From Mesorhizobium sp. WSM3860 (GTDB lineage: Bacteria > Pseudomonadota > Alphaproteobacteria > Rhizobiales > Rhizobiaceae): a DNA stretch of 64,000 nucleotides. Shown here piece after piece: positions 47,141 through 60,597 of this stretch. The DNA lies in NCBI RefSeq assembly GCF_002294995.1, contig NZ_NSGF01000001.1:310001-374000 (forward strand), given 5' to 3'. The notes beneath the pieces are model-generated. The model was not told the DNA's origin. It saw only the letters and a list, made by a program, of their open reading frames with translations, and did not search any database. Numbering within the stretch: the stretch's first letter is position 1; each line of letters begins with the position of its first letter. The position numbers were made by a program, and so were the translations under genes.

Positions 47141-48028
47141 TCAGGCCGCTTCGTCGTTCGTCGAAACCTGACTCCGGAACCAATCGGCAAAGGTGATTTC
47201 GGCGGCGGAGGGCTGCGCCGACATGGTGAGGTAGTAGCCCTTGTCCTTGTCGGTCGCGATGTCGGAGACGACGACGAGGTCGCCGCGTCGCAACTCCTCG
47301 CGGAAAACCTCGATCGGGCAAAGCGCGACGCCGTGGCCGGCGATGACGGCGGTCGCCAGTATGTTGAAATCGGCAAAGACAGGGCCGTTGCCGACATCGG
47401 CTCCGGCCATGCCGGCTTGCGAGAACCACTCGCGCCAGCCCTGCCGTGTCTCGTCATGCAAAAGGTCCGCCGCGGCAATGTCCGTCGGCGTGCCGAGCCG
47501 GCCCTTGCGGGCCAGGTAATGCGGGCTGCAGGCGGGCTGGCTGACACGGGAAAAGAGCTTCAGGCTGGTGGCCCTCGGAGACGGATCCGCGCCGAGCGTG
47601 ATCAGGATGTCGTTGTCGTCGTCCTCGAGCCGGTCTTCGGCTTTCGCATAGGCGACGCGGATCGCAATCTCAGGGTGACGGGCAGTGAAGTCCGGCAGGC
47701 GCGGGACCAGCCAGCGGCTGGCAATGGATGGAATGCAGCCCACCGAGATCGATGCCAGAACTGCGTTCCTGCGGATACGCCGGCAGGCGGCGGTGAGGTC
47801 GGAGAGCGCTGCGTTCGCCGAGGCCTGGAGAGCCAGCCCGGCGTCGGTCAGGCGAACCTTGCGGGCATCCCTGTGGAACAAGGGCACACCGAGCCACTCT
47901 TCCAGTCGCCTGATCTGATGGCTGATCGCTGGATGGGTGACGTGCAGCTCCTCGCCGGCGGCTGAGAAGCTGAGATGGCGCGCGGCGGCTTCGAAGGCGC
48001 GAATGGCGTTCAGCGGCAGATAATCCAT
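47141..48028 (-). CDS. LysR family transcriptional regulator (GcvA-like)
   Basis: The 295-residue product starts MDYLPLNAIRAFEAAARHLS, a typical GcvA-type N-terminus. The helix-turn-helix region is AAGEELHVTHPAISHQIRRL, followed by a LysR substrate domain. It is convergent with the epimerase gene and divergent from the ectoine-synthase-like gene 167 bases away, so it may control that gene. AT-rich bases just ahead of its start could be part of the shared regulatory region. Confidence 0.9.
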   Translation of the reverse strand: MDYLPLNAIRAFEAAARHLSFSAAGEELHVTHPAISHQIRRLEEWLGVPLFHRDARKVRLTDAGLALQASANAALSDLTAACRRIRRNAVLASISVGCIPSIASRWLVPRLPDFTARHPEIAIRVAYAKAEDRLEDDDNDILITLGADPSPRATSLKLFSRVSQPACSPHYLARKGRLGTPTDIAAADLLHDETRQGWREWFSQAGMAGADVGNGPVFADFNILATAVIAGHGVALCPIEVFREELRRGDLVVVSDIATDKDKGYYLTMSAQPSAAEITFADWFRSQVSTNDEAA

Positions 48029-48194
48029 CTGTAAATTTTTTTAATGCGTCGAGCGAAAATCGGTCATTTGAACTTCCCGACCACTTACGACATTCCTTGA
48101 CTTGGTTTCGGGAATCTAACGCGTCGAACCCGCAAAAACTAGGATCAATCTGAGAGCATTGTCGCTTTCGCTGTAACTCACAGGAAGAGATGCC

Positions 48195-48581
48195 ATGTTC
48201 ACCAGGCAATTGGCTGCTGTAGAAAAAACTGACTTCTTCGTCGATTGGGGCAACGGCACGAGCCACCGGCTGCTCACCCAGAGGGACGGCATGGGGTTCA
48301 CAGTCTGTCATACGGTCGTGCGTGCCGGCAGCGAGTCGCGGCTTCAGTACCGCCGGCACCTGGAGGCCTGCTACTGCATTTCCGGCAGCGGCGAAGTCGA
48401 GGACATGACGGGCGCGGTCCATCGCATCGAACCCGGCACGATCTACGTTCTCGATGCGCATGACGATCACTACCTGCGCGCCGATGCGGCCGGCGACATG
48501 GTGCTGGTCAGCGTCTTCAATCCGCCGCTCCACGGTACAGAACGGCATACCCTCAGCGGGGAAGGAGGCTCTGCTTACTGA
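48195..48581 (+). CDS. ectC: Orphan ectoine synthase (EctC) homologue
   Basis: The 128-residue cupin matches L-ectoine synthase over its length: [18 protein letters not shown], then [36 protein letters not shown] and [15 protein letters not shown]. Residues matching the metal ligands of characterised EctC (Glu57, Tyr84, His92 here) are present. EctC cyclises N-gamma-acetyl-DABA to the compatible solute ectoine. No ectA, ectB or ask gene is in the window, so it is a solitary ectC; its substrate in this cell is unclear. A LysR gene is divergent. Confidence 0.9.
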   Translation: MFTRQLAAVEKTDFFVDWGNGTSHRLLTQRDGMGFTVCHTVVRAGSESRLQYRRHLEACYCISGSGEVEDMTGAVHRIEPGTIYVLDAHDDHYLRADAAGDMVLVSVFNPPLHGTERHTLSGEGGSAY

Positions 48582-48997
48582 AACTGCGGGCTGGGAGAGA
48601 TGCTTCGTTGGCGAGGCGGAGTTCGCGACGTCGCCTCGCTGTCACATGACCATCATATTGGGCAGAATCCTGACCTGACGGAATACGCGGAACCGGAAAA
48701 TCGAGCGCTGCCGTTGACGCAAGGAATCTTCTCATCAATTTATTTTGACGGCGATTTGTTCGAAATGACGCGCATGATACGGCTGAATCGTCAAAGACAT
48801 TGCGTTGTGCCAATGATAGGGTCCGCGATAGTCCAGGGGCCGGGTGCGAAACAGCGGGGCAATCGGGCAGCGTGCTTCCAAACCACGCTCGGCGATTGAA
48901 AAATCACGTTGCAATCCGGGCTCGAAACTTTACGACTAGGGGCAATACGAAAAGGAATGCGTCCTCGAAGGCGACATTCCAGGGGAGCCGCTTAAAT
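48582..48997. other. Intergenic stretch of 416 bases with nothing recognised
   Basis: No gene, tRNA, repeat or strong hairpin is recognised between ectC and livH. TTGACG at 48714-48719 is a weak -35 candidate without a good -10. Short open frames here have no ribosome site and no recognisable product. It probably holds the promoter of the liv operon. Confidence 0.5.
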
Positions 48998-49900
48998 ATG
49001 CAGTATTTCGTCCAGCAGCTTATCAATGGGCTGACGCTGGGATCTATCTACGGGCTGATCGCAATCGGCTACACGATGGTCTACGGCATCATCGGCATGA
49101 TCAATTTCGCCCATGGCGATATCTTCATGGTGGGCGCCTTCACGGCCCTCATCGTCTTCCTGATCCTCGGCGCGATGTTCTATTCGGTGCCGGTTGTGGT
49201 GGCGCTCCTGATCATGATGATCGTGGGCATGCTGCTCACCAGCCTCTACAACTGGACGATCGAGAAGGTGGCCTACAGGCCGCTGCGCGGATCGTTCCGG
49301 CTGGCGCCGCTGATCACCGCCATCGGCATGTCGATCGCGCTGTCCAACTTCGTGCAGGTCACGCAAGGGCCGCGCAACAAGCCGATCCCGCCGCTGGTCA
49401 GCCAGGTCTATACGATCGACGGCATCAGCGTCTCGCTGAAGCAGATCATCATCGTGCTGGTCACCGCCGCGCTGCTGGCGATCTTCTGGTATCTCGTCAA
49501 CAGGACGGCATTGGGGCGGGCGCAGCGCGCCTGCGAGCAGGACCGCAAGATGGCGGCGCTGCTCGGCGTCGACGTTGACCGCACAATATCCATCACCTTC
49601 ATCATGGGCGCAGCGCTTGCCGCGGTCGCCGGGACGCTTTTCTTGATGTATTATGGCGTGGTGGTCTTCTCCGACGGCTTCGTGCCGGGCGTGAAGGCCT
49701 TCACGGCGGCGGTGCTTGGCGGCATCGGCTCGCTGCCGGGCGCAGTGCTCGGCGGGCTTTTGATCGGCTTCATCGAGAGCATGTGGTCGGCCTATTTCTC
49801 GATCGACTACAAGGACGTCGCGGCCTTCTCGATCCTGGCGATCGTGCTCATCTTCCTGCCCTCCGGCATCCTGGGCCGGCCTGAAGTCGAAAAGGTCTGA
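48998..49900 (+). CDS. livH: Branched-chain amino acid ABC transporter permease LivH
   Basis: The product is 300 residues from ATG 48998 ([20 protein letters not shown]) behind AGGGGAG. About eight hydrophobic segments are present. [18 protein letters not shown] and [20 protein letters not shown], then [20 protein letters not shown], are LivH hallmarks. It forms half of the membrane channel with LivM. The longer frame from 48800 is not credible. Confidence 0.96.
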   Translation: MQYFVQQLINGLTLGSIYGLIAIGYTMVYGIIGMINFAHGDIFMVGAFTALIVFLILGAMFYSVPVVVALLIMMIVGMLLTSLYNWTIEKVAYRPLRGSFRLAPLITAIGMSIALSNFVQVTQGPRNKPIPPLVSQVYTIDGISVSLKQIIIVLVTAALLAIFWYLVNRTALGRAQRACEQDRKMAALLGVDVDRTISITFIMGAALAAVAGTLFLMYYGVVVFSDGFVPGVKAFTAAVLGGIGSLPGAVLGGLLIGFIESMWSAYFSIDYKDVAAFSILAIVLIFLPSGILGRPEVEKV

Positions 49901-49905
49901 TCCTC

Positions 49906-51297
49906 ATGGCCGTTACCGTATCTCCGGAGCGCGACGTCGTCGCTACTCCCATCCAGCGCGCATTCCGCGAAGCGCTCTACGCCGGGGCCATCGCGCTCGG
50001 CCTGTTCGTGCTTTTCATCGGTCTCAGGACCGACCAGAACATCAACAACGAGCTGATCCTGGTGCAGCGCTGGCGCCTGCTCGCCCTGGTGGTCATCGCC
50101 GTAGCGGTCGGGCGCTTCCTCTATGTTGCCTATGCGGTTCCGGCGCTCGAACGATCAAGGGCTGAAAGGCCCAAGGCGCCCGCGATCGCTGTGGAGCCCG
50201 GCTTCGTGCGGCGAAACTTCAACAAGATCGGCGTCACGGTGCTGATCCTCTATCCGGTGGCAATGGTGCTTCTGTTCGGCTTCCAGGGCTCGCTGAAATG
50301 GGTCGACAATTTCGGCATCCAGATCCTGATCTATGTGATGCTGGCCTGGGGGCTAAACATCGTCATCGGGCTAGCCGGCCTGCTCGACCTCGGGTATGTG
50401 GCTTTTTACGCCGTTGGCGCCTATGCCTATGCGCTGCTGGGCACGCATTTTGGCCTGTCGTTCTGGATCCTGCTGCCTGCCGCCGGCGCCATGGCCGCCT
50501 TCTGGGGCGTCATGCTCGGCTTCCCGGTGCTGCGGCTGCGCGGCGACTATCTGGCGATCGTCACGCTCGCCTTCGGCGAGATCATCCGCCTGGTGCTGAT
50601 CAACTGGCGTGAGGTGACCAACGGCTCGGCCGGCATTTCCGGCATTCCGAAGGTCTCTTTCTTCGGGCTGATGTCGTTCAACGTCTCGGACCCGAACTAC
50701 ATCGCCAAGGTGCTGGGCATCGCCCAATCGGGCGCTTACTACAAGATCTTCCTCTATTATCTCATCCTGGCGCTCTGCTTCCTCACCGCCTTCGTCACCA
50801 TCAGGCTGCGCCGCCTGCCGGTGGGCCGCGCCTGGGAAGCGTTGCGGGAGGACGAGATCGCGTGCCGCTCGCTCGGCATCAACACCACCACCACCAAGCT
50901 CACGGCGTTCGCCACCGGCGCCATGTTCGGCGGCTTCGCCGGCTCGTTCTTCGCCGCGCGCCAGGGCTTCGTCAGCCCGGAATCCTTCGTCTTCCTGGAA
51001 TCGGCGATCATCCTGGCCATCGTCGTGCTCGGCGGCATGGGCTCGTTGGGCGGTATCGCGGTGGCGGCACTGGTGATGATCGGCGGCACCGAGATCCTGC
51101 GCGAGCTGGGCTTCCTGAAAGTGATCTTCGGTCCGGACTTCACGCCGGAGCTTTACCGCATGCTATTGTTCGGCGTTGCGATGGTGATCGTCATGCTGTG
51201 GAAGCCGCGCGGCTTCGTCGGCAGTCGAGAGCCGACAGCCTTCCTCAAGGAGCGAAAAGCGGTCTCGGGCTCCTTTACCAAGGAGGGCCACGGCTGA
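49906..51297 (+). CDS. livM: Branched-chain amino acid ABC transporter permease LivM
   Basis: The 463-residue product has an N-terminal extension with extra hydrophobic segments (about residues 20-75) and a charged linker. The conserved LivM core follows ([60 protein letters not shown]). LivM pairs with LivH. It begins 5 bases after livH and its stop overlaps the livG start (TGATG). Confidence 0.96.
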   Translation: MAVTVSPERDVVATPIQRAFREALYAGAIALGLFVLFIGLRTDQNINNELILVQRWRLLALVVIAVAVGRFLYVAYAVPALERSRAERPKAPAIAVEPGFVRRNFNKIGVTVLILYPVAMVLLFGFQGSLKWVDNFGIQILIYVMLAWGLNIVIGLAGLLDLGYVAFYAVGAYAYALLGTHFGLSFWILLPAAGAMAAFWGVMLGFPVLRLRGDYLAIVTLAFGEIIRLVLINWREVTNGSAGISGIPKVSFFGLMSFNVSDPNYIAKVLGIAQSGAYYKIFLYYLILALCFLTAFVTIRLRRLPVGRAWEALREDEIACRSLGINTTTTKLTAFATGAMFGGFAGSFFAARQGFVSPESFVFLESAIILAIVVLGGMGSLGGIAVAALVMIGGTEILRELGFLKVIFGPDFTPELYRMLLFGVAMVIVMLWKPRGFVGSREPTAFLKERKAVSGSFTKEGHG

Positions 51298-52514
51298 TGG
51301 ACGCGCAAGCTTCCGCAAGCGAGCTCATCCTGCAGGTCGAGCACCTGTCGATGAAGTTTGGCGGCCTCGTCGCCATCGGCGACCTGTCCTTCCAGGCCAG
51401 GCGCGGCGAGATTACCGCGCTGATCGGGCCGAACGGCGCCGGCAAGACGACGGTGTTCAACTGCATCACGGGCTTTTACAAGCCGACGGAAGGCATGATC
51501 ACGCTCAATCGGCGTGACGGCTCGACCTATCTGCTCGAGCGGCTGCCCAACCACGAGATCCCGGCGCGCGCCAAGGTGGCGCGCACCTTCCAGAACATCC
51601 GCCTGTTCTCGGGCATGACGCTCTTGGAAAACCTTTTGGTCGCGCAGCACAACAAGCTGATGAAGGCCTCAGGCTACACCTTGCTCGGCCTGTTCGGCTT
51701 TCCGAGCTACCGCCAGGCCTCGGCCGAATCGATCGACCTCGCCAGGCATTGGCTGGAGAAGGCCGACCTCGTCGATCGCGCCGACGATCCGGCCGGCGAT
51801 CTGCCCTATGGCGCGCAGCGCCGTCTCGAGATCGCGCGCGCCATGTGCACCGGACCCGAACTGCTTTGCCTCGACGAGCCGGCCGCCGGTCTCAACCCGA
51901 AGGAATCGGCCTCGCTCAACGCGCTCCTGATGGACATCAAGGACAACACCGGCACATCGATCCTGCTCATCGAGCACGACATGTCGGTGGTCATGCAGAT
52001 CTCCGACCATGTCGTGGTGCTCGAATACGGCCGCAAGATCTCCGATGGCAATCCGCAGTCGGTTCGCACCGACCCGCGCGTGATTGCCGCCTATCTCGGC
52101 GTCGACGACGAGGAGGTCGAAACCGTGCTGACCGAAGTCGGCGACGAGGATGTCATCGAGCAGCTCGACACCGGTCCTGATTCCGCACACGGCCCCGGCA
52201 ATTCCGCTTCCATGATGGCGGGGCCGATTTCCGATAGCGTCGAACACGCGGACGAAGGCGAGCGGGTCACGGTGTCGAAGGGCGCCTCGAAAGCGGCCCA
52301 AGTCGACGCTCGCGCGACATCAGTAGCCGGCAAGCGTGTCGCTCCGGCGCCGGCAAAGCGCGCTCCGGCGGCCAAGCCGGATGCGGAGTCGAGCACCGCG
52401 AAGGCGGTGCCGAAGAAAACGGCCGTCAAGGCTCCGACAGCAAAGGCAGACAGCGCTTCGACGCAGGAAGCCGCGGCCAAGCCCACAACGGGCAAGCGTG
52501 GAGGGCGTAAGTAA
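51297..52514 (+). CDS. livG: Branched-chain amino acid ABC transporter ATP-binding protein LivG with long C-terminal tail
   Basis: Residues 1-265 are a complete LivG ATPase: Walker A is GPNGAGKTT, the signature region reads [15 protein letters not shown], and Walker B is [11 protein letters not shown]. The remaining 140 residues are an acidic then Ala/Lys/Pro-rich low-complexity tail ([19 protein letters not shown]) not found in typical 255-295-residue LivG proteins. The ATG 51297 overlaps the livM stop. The tail is in frame up to the livF overlap (TAATG), so it is not a fusion to livF. Confidence 0.94.
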   Translation: MDAQASASELILQVEHLSMKFGGLVAIGDLSFQARRGEITALIGPNGAGKTTVFNCITGFYKPTEGMITLNRRDGSTYLLERLPNHEIPARAKVARTFQNIRLFSGMTLLENLLVAQHNKLMKASGYTLLGLFGFPSYRQASAESIDLARHWLEKADLVDRADDPAGDLPYGAQRRLEIARAMCTGPELLCLDEPAAGLNPKESASLNALLMDIKDNTGTSILLIEHDMSVVMQISDHVVVLEYGRKISDGNPQSVRTDPRVIAAYLGVDDEEVETVLTEVGDEDVIEQLDTGPDSAHGPGNSASMMAGPISDSVEHADEGERVTVSKGASKAAQVDARATSVAGKRVAPAPAKRAPAAKPDAESSTAKAVPKKTAVKAPTAKADSASTQEAAAKPTTGKRGGRK

Positions 52515-53242
52515 TGGCCGGCACAACGCTGCTCGATATCAAGGGCGTGCAGACCTATTACGGCAACATCCGCGCGCTGAACGGTGTCGACGTCACCGTC
52601 AACCAAGGTGAGATCGTGGCGCTGATCGGCGCCAACGGGGCCGGCAAGTCGACGTTGATGATGACCATTTTTGGAGCTCCACGGGCTCGCACGGGCACCA
52701 TCACTTTCGCCGGCGCCAACATCACGCAGATGGCAACGCATGAGATTGCGCGGCTGCGCATCGCCCAGTCGCCGGAAGGACGCCGCATCTTTCCGCGCAT
52801 GACGGTGATGGAAAACCTGCAGATGGGCGCCAGCCTCGACAACCTCAAGCATTTTGACGAGGATGCCGAGAAGGTGTTTGCGCTGTTCCCGCGGCTGAAG
52901 GAGCGCATCAGCCAGCGCGGTGGCACGCTGTCGGGCGGCGAGCAGCAGATGCTGTCGATCGGGCGTGCGCTGATGGCGCGGCCGAAGCTGCTTCTGCTCG
53001 ACGAGCCGTCGCTGGGCCTGGCGCCGCTGATCGTCAAGCAGATCTTCGATGCCATCCGCGAATTGAACCGGACCCAAGGGCTGACCGTGTTCCTGGTCGA
53101 GCAGAACGCCTTCGGCGCGCTGAAGCTCGCCAATCGCGGTTATGTCATGGTCAACGGCAATGTGACGATGAGCGGCACCGGCAAGGAGCTGCTCGCCAAT
53201 CCGGAAGTGCGCGCCGCCTATCTCGAGGGCGGCCACCACTGA
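52514..53242 (+). CDS. livF: Branched-chain amino acid ABC transporter ATP-binding protein LivF
   Basis: The 242-residue ATPase has Walker A GANGAGKSTLMM, signature LSGGEQQMLSIGRALM and Walker B LLLLDEPSLGLAPL. The C-terminal VEQNAFGALKLANRGYVM is typical. Its ATG overlaps the livG stop as TAATG. It is the second ATPase subunit of the liv transporter. Confidence 0.97.
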   Translation: MAGTTLLDIKGVQTYYGNIRALNGVDVTVNQGEIVALIGANGAGKSTLMMTIFGAPRARTGTITFAGANITQMATHEIARLRIAQSPEGRRIFPRMTVMENLQMGASLDNLKHFDEDAEKVFALFPRLKERISQRGGTLSGGEQQMLSIGRALMARPKLLLLDEPSLGLAPLIVKQIFDAIRELNRTQGLTVFLVEQNAFGALKLANRGYVMVNGNVTMSGTGKELLANPEVRAAYLEGGHH

Positions 53243-53259
53243 GTTCAGGAGACTTCATC

Positions 53260-53607
53260 ATGCAGGGCATTCTCTACGAGGAAGCCTCGATCTGGCAGTT
53301 CCTGTTCGTCACCTGCCTGCTCGGCGGATGGGCGGCGTGGATGACCGGCAAGGCGAGCGCGCAGACTTGGCGCAGCTTCTTTCAGCTATTCCTTTATATG
53401 CTCGGACTCGGCATCGGCATAAGGTTCATCCATCACGCGCTGTTCGACGGCACGATGTTTTCGCTGCGTTACTATATCGTCGACACCATCGTGCTGATGA
53501 TACTGGGCTTCCTCGGTTATCAATACACGCGTACGAACCAGATGGTCACTCAGTATAATTGGCTCTACGAAAGAGCCTCCTTGTTGAGCTGGAAACCGAA
53601 GGGTTGA
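53260..53607 (+). CDS. Small membrane protein of the liv cluster (DUF6867-like)
   Basis: The 115-residue product starts at ATG 53260 behind CAGGAG. Three hydrophobic segments are visible (FLFVTCLLGGWAAWM, LFLYMLGLGIGIRFIHHALF, YIVDTIVLMILGFLGYQY). It lies between livF and the substrate-binding protein gene, an arrangement seen in rhizobial liv clusters. Its role is not established; it may assist the transporter. The family name is from memory of the pattern. Confidence 0.78.
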   Translation: MQGILYEEASIWQFLFVTCLLGGWAAWMTGKASAQTWRSFFQLFLYMLGLGIGIRFIHHALFDGTMFSLRYYIVDTIVLMILGFLGYQYTRTNQMVTQYNWLYERASLLSWKPKG

Positions 53608-53746
53608 CGTTCATGATCAACGCCGTTCCGGGGAATGAATTTGGCGTGACAAGTGCCTGAAAATCGGCATTCTATGCTTTCTGCGATAAGGGTGGGCATC
53701 GCATGAAAGTATCATCCACGCCCACTCCGTAAATGGGAGCGTTTCA

Positions 53747-54865
53747 ATGAAAAAATCACTCTTGTCCGCCGTGGCGCTGACCGCGTTCATCGCGTTCAGC
53801 GGCAGCGCGTGGGCCGACATTCTGATCGGCGTCGCCGGTCCGATCACCGGTCCGAACGCGGCCTTCGGCGCGCAGCTGCAGAAGGGCGCGGAACAGGCGG
53901 TCGCCGACATCAACGCGGCCGGCGGAGTCCTCGGCCAGCAACTTAAGCTGAGCGTAGGTGACGACGTGTCGGATCCGAAGCAGGGCATCTCGGTCGCCAA
54001 CAAGTTTGTCGCCGACGGCATCAAGTTCGTCGATGGTCACTTCAATTCGGGCGTCTCAATTCCTGCGTCGGAAGTCTATGCCGAGAATGGCATCCTCGAA
54101 ATCACGCCCGCCGCGACCAATCCAAAGTTCACTGAACGCGGCATGTGGAATACGTTCCGCACCTGCGGACGCGACGACCAGCAGGGCAAGGTTGCCGGCG
54201 ACTATGTCGCCAAGAACTTCAAGGACGCCAAGATCGCGCTCATCCATGACAAGACCCCATATGGCCAGGGCCTTGCCGACGAAACCAAGAAGGCGCTCAA
54301 CGCCAATGGCGTCAACGAAGCCATGTATGAAGGCATCAATGTCGGCGACAAGGACTTCTCGGCGCTCATCGCCAAGATGAAGGAAGCCGGTATCTCCGTC
54401 GTCTACTATGGCGGCCTGCATACGGAGGCCGGCCTCATCATCCGCCAGCTCGCCGACCAGGGCCTCAAGGCCCAGTTCATGTCGGGCGACGGCATCGTGT
54501 CGAACGAGCTCGCCTCGATCGCCGGCGACGCCGTCCAAGGCACGCTGATGACGTTCGCGCCGGATCCGCGCAAGAACCCGAACGCCAAGGAGCTCGTGGA
54601 GAAGTTCCGCGCTGCCGGCTTCGAACCGGAGGCCTACACGCTCTACTCCTACGCCGCGATCCAGATTATCGCTGCGGCCATCACGAAGACCGGCTCCGCC
54701 GACGATTCGCAGAAAGTCGCCGAGACGATCAAATCGGGCGGCCCCTGGAAGACTGCCATCGGCGACATTGGTTATGACGCCAAGGGCGACATCACTCGTC
54801 CGGACTACGTCATGTACACTTGGAAGAAGGGCGAGGACGGCAAGTACTCCTACTTCGAGCAATAA
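53747..54865 (+). CDS. livJ: Branched-chain amino acid ABC transporter substrate-binding protein
   Basis: The 372-residue periplasmic binding protein has a signal peptide ([20 protein letters not shown]) and the Leu/Ile/Val-binding fold: [60 protein letters not shown]. It sits at the end of the liv operon, preceded by a 139-base gap that may hold its own promoter, and is followed by an intrinsic terminator. Amino acid preference is not readable from sequence. Confidence 0.95.
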   Translation: MKKSLLSAVALTAFIAFSGSAWADILIGVAGPITGPNAAFGAQLQKGAEQAVADINAAGGVLGQQLKLSVGDDVSDPKQGISVANKFVADGIKFVDGHFNSGVSIPASEVYAENGILEITPAATNPKFTERGMWNTFRTCGRDDQQGKVAGDYVAKNFKDAKIALIHDKTPYGQGLADETKKALNANGVNEAMYEGINVGDKDFSALIAKMKEAGISVVYYGGLHTEAGLIIRQLADQGLKAQFMSGDGIVSNELASIAGDAVQGTLMTFAPDPRKNPNAKELVEKFRAAGFEPEAYTLYSYAAIQIIAAAITKTGSADDSQKVAETIKSGGPWKTAIGDIGYDAKGDITRPDYVMYTWKKGEDGKYSYFEQ

Positions 54866-54894
54866 GCCGGCAAGCAAGAGCCGACGTTTCCGAG

Positions 54895-54925
54895 ATGCCC
54901 GGCGCTGAGCGCCGGGCATTTTTTG
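54895..54925 (+). terminator. Intrinsic terminator after livJ
   Basis: ATGCCCGGCGC (54895-54905) pairs with GCGCCGGGCAT (54909-54919) around TGA. TTTTTT follows. It closes the liv operon. Confidence 0.93.
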
Positions 54926-55128
54926 TTGGCCGGGCATCAAGCCTCCCTTCGTGTCCCGCCGCCAAGTCCGACGGCATTTGTCGTCCAGCCGCTCGGAGGT
55001 CCTCCAACGTTGGCGTAAACAAACGATTTAAATCGATTGAAGTGTCGCGCTATTTTGTTTGCGCTGCAGCATTTTCACGCTAATCATTGCGCCGGTTCAC
55101 TTCACCTTCCGCTACTGGAGCCCAGTCC

Positions 55129-58587
<3,459 letters not shown>

Positions 58588-58604
58588 GGTGTGCCGATCT
58601 TCCA

Positions 58605-58815
58605 GGTGAGGCCGGCCTGCAAACCCCGGCTTCCTGCTTCCGACCTCCGCCGCCGAAGCACTCACGAGGCACGTCGCAGTTACAGCTACGGCCGGCGTAG
58701 GCCGGTGCCCACGATTCAAGCACGCTCGGCTCCGGCCTTCGCCGGCCGAAGCCTTCACAAGTGTCTCCGCTCTACGAAGGCTACGGCCGGCGTAGGCCGG
58801 TTCTCGGAAACCACC
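58605..58815. repeat. Imperfect 95-bp direct repeat with a 22-bp identical core, between pyc and gapR
   Basis: A 22-bp segment starting GCTACGGCCGGCGTAG occurs at 58685-58706 and again at 58780-58801, 95 bases apart. Flanking stretches (CCGCCGCCGAAGCACTCAC and GCCGGCCGAAGCCTTCAC) are also related. Each core can fold (CTACG...CGTAG). The 409-base gap 58588-58996 has no gene. GGTTCTCGGAAACCACC at 58799-58815 resembles a segment in the palindrome after gapR. Confidence 0.75.
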
Positions 58816-58996
58816 GTTCTGGTCGCTTCGCGCCCGTCTTCGACTCCGGCTCGGCCTGACCAGAATCTCAACACCCACCCGGGGCCGTCATGCCGCATCG
58901 ATAATGTCTTGACCCGCCGCGCCTGCTCGGGCATCGAACCCGCTCCAATTTTGCCGGGCGGGAATCGCCGTGGCGCAAAAAAACGCGGAGAGAAAA

Positions 58997-59257
58997 ATGG
59001 CCGACGAGATCACCGAGACCAGCCAGACTGTAGCCGCCGGCCAGCTGCGCGCCATCATCGAGCGCATCGAGCGGCTCGAGGAAGAAAAGAAGACGATTTC
59101 CGACGACATCAAGGACGTCTATGCCGAGGCCAAGGGCACCGGCTTCGATACCAAGGCGGTCCGCACCATCGTCCGGCTGCGCAAGAAGGACCAGGCCGAG
59201 CGCCAGGAGGAGGAGTCGATCCTCGATCTGTACAAGGCCGCGCTCGGCATGGTGTAA
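58997..59257 (+). CDS. gapR: GapR family DNA-binding protein (DUF2312)
   Basis: The product is 86 residues from ATG 58997. It is almost wholly helical: [20 protein letters not shown], then [20 protein letters not shown] and [14 protein letters not shown]. This matches GapR, a nucleoid-associated protein that binds AT-rich, overtwisted DNA ahead of replication forks and polymerases in Caulobacter. The full family is DUF2312 and is nearly universal in alphaproteobacteria. It stands alone, flanked by repeats. Confidence 0.95.
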   Translation: MADEITETSQTVAAGQLRAIIERIERLEEEKKTISDDIKDVYAEAKGTGFDTKAVRTIVRLRKKDQAERQEEESILDLYKAALGMV

Positions 59258-59260
59258 GAG

Positions 59261-59396
59261 ACTGTTTGGAAATCCTACTCCGGCGGCCATCTGATGGCGT
59301 TTTCTGCGCTTCCGTTGCTCACGGACCGAAAGTCCGCTGCGCTACGGTTCTCGAAACCACCACCATATGACTCGCCGGAGCGAATTTCGAAACAGT
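59261..59396. repeat. MITE-like palindromic element after gapR
   Basis: The ends are imperfect inverted repeats of about 25 bp: 59261-59285 begins ACTGTTTGGAAATCC, and the complement of 59373-59396 begins ACTGTTTCGAAATTC. The 136-bp unit has no coding frame. Inner GGACCGAAAGTCC is a small hairpin. The form suggests a miniature inverted-repeat element or a structured intergenic repeat placed 3 bases after the gapR stop. Confidence 0.72.
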
Positions 59397-59424
59397 GTCG
59401 GCCAGGATGTGCGAGCATTTCGCC

Positions 59425-59874
59425 ATGAGTGAGTTCGACTTCGGCGGCCATCGCGCTTCGGAGTTCCGCCATCGCGGGTTCTGGGCGCTGTTTGCCGAAC
59501 GGCACCCGGAAGAAAGGCAGCGGCTGGCGCGACGCGGGCCATGGTTCTGGCAGCGCGGAATGCCGGAGTTCGCCCTGGTGCTGTCCATGTATGTTGCGCC
59601 CAGCGAGAACGTGGTCGGCGTCTTCTTCGGCCGCAACGAGAAGCTCGGTGCCACGGAGGTCTGGACTCGGCTGATGCCGTTTCAACCGGCGATCGAGGCG
59701 CGGCTGAAGCTCAGGCCGGAGCAGAGCGCACAGAATCTCGGCATCAATTCGCAGTGGCGGGTCAACTGTTTTGCCGAGGACAATTGGCCGGCCATGGCCG
59801 ACTGGCTGGCGACGGAATGCTCGCGCTTCGAGCGCGCCGTTATCGAGGCGCTGGGCGATGAAGCCCGGCCGTAA
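59425..59874 (+). CDS. Hypothetical protein, possibly DUF4268-like
   Basis: The product is about 149 residues from ATG 59425 (MSEFDFGGHRASEFRHRGFW). It contains FALVLSMYVAPSENVVGVFF, GRNEKLGATEVWTRLMPFQP and NCFAEDNWPAMADWLATECS. The Y/FxW-rich pattern and the end in WPAMADWLATECSRFERA recall the DUF4268 family, found alone or fused to restriction-type nucleases; I am not sure. No signal peptide or membrane segment. Function unknown. Confidence 0.7.
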   Translation: MSEFDFGGHRASEFRHRGFWALFAERHPEERQRLARRGPWFWQRGMPEFALVLSMYVAPSENVVGVFFGRNEKLGATEVWTRLMPFQPAIEARLKLRPEQSAQNLGINSQWRVNCFAEDNWPAMADWLATECSRFERAVIEALGDEARP

Positions 59875-59905
59875 AGCCGCCAGTTTCGCCCGCGGAGCGG
59901 CCGTT

Positions 59906-60415
59906 TCAGCGTGCCCGGGCCTGGTGGCGGCCGATCTCCTCCAAATGCTGCTGCAGCGCCATCTGGTCGAGCGAATGGATCGGCAGATTCGTGAACAGGC
60001 CAATGCGGTTGCTCAACATGCGGTAGGCGTCGGCGAATGCAAAATGCTGCTCGGCATCCATGCCTTTGGCTTTGGATGGATCGGGAACTGCCCAAAGGGC
60101 CGTCATCGGATGACCGGCCCAGACCGGACAGCTTTCATTCGCCGCGCTGTCGCAGAGCGTGAAGACGAAGTTCATTTCCGGTGCGTCGGGCCCTGAGAAC
60201 TCATCCCAGCTCTTCGAGCGAGCGAAGGAAGTATCGTAGCTCAGGCTTTGAAGCAGCTGGATGGCATAGGGGTTGACGGTGCCCGTGGGGTTGGCGCCGG
60301 CGGAATAGGCCTTGAAGCGGCGGGCCCCGAGCCGATTGAGAATGGCTTCGCCCATGATCGAGCGGGCCGAGTTGGCGTTGCAGAGAAAGAGTACGTTGTA
60401 GACATGATCGCTCAT
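59906..60415 (-). CDS. arsC: Arsenate reductase ArsC, low-molecular-weight phosphatase type
   Basis: The product is 169 residues from ATG 60415 behind a GGAGG-containing leader (GGAAGGAGGGG). The active-site loop is NVLFLCNANSARSIMGE (CX5RS), and FVFTLCDSAANESCPVW carries the second Cys pair used in thioredoxin-type relay. It reduces arsenate to arsenite, though similar proteins can be tyrosine phosphatases. No arsB, arsR or ACR3 neighbour is present. The longer frame to 60610 is rejected. Confidence 0.9.
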   Translation of the reverse strand: MSDHVYNVLFLCNANSARSIMGEAILNRLGARRFKAYSAGANPTGTVNPYAIQLLQSLSYDTSFARSKSWDEFSGPDAPEMNFVFTLCDSAANESCPVWAGHPMTALWAVPDPSKAKGMDAEQHFAFADAYRMLSNRIGLFTNLPIHSLDQMALQQHLEEIGRHQARAR

Positions 60416-60597
60416 TTTGAACCCCTCCTTCCGGCGCCGCGAAATAACTGACCGGTGGCGCGCGTCGCGCATTGCGGGCCGCCAAATATTGATGGCAGAT
60501 TTTCCTGTCACATTCGCGTGAGATTTCGCGGGGCCTTGCTTTCCGAAGGGGGTCCGGCATCTTCGGACGCGAAATGAGCACAAGCGAGGCTCAACCG

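Noticed and set aside
58605..58815. Short CRISPR-like array
   Set aside because: Only two copies of the core, 95 bases apart, with related flanks and no cas gene; it is a dispersed repeat.
59906..60415. Arsenic resistance operon
   Set aside because: Only the ArsC-type reductase is present; no arsR, efflux pump or arsH gene is adjacent.
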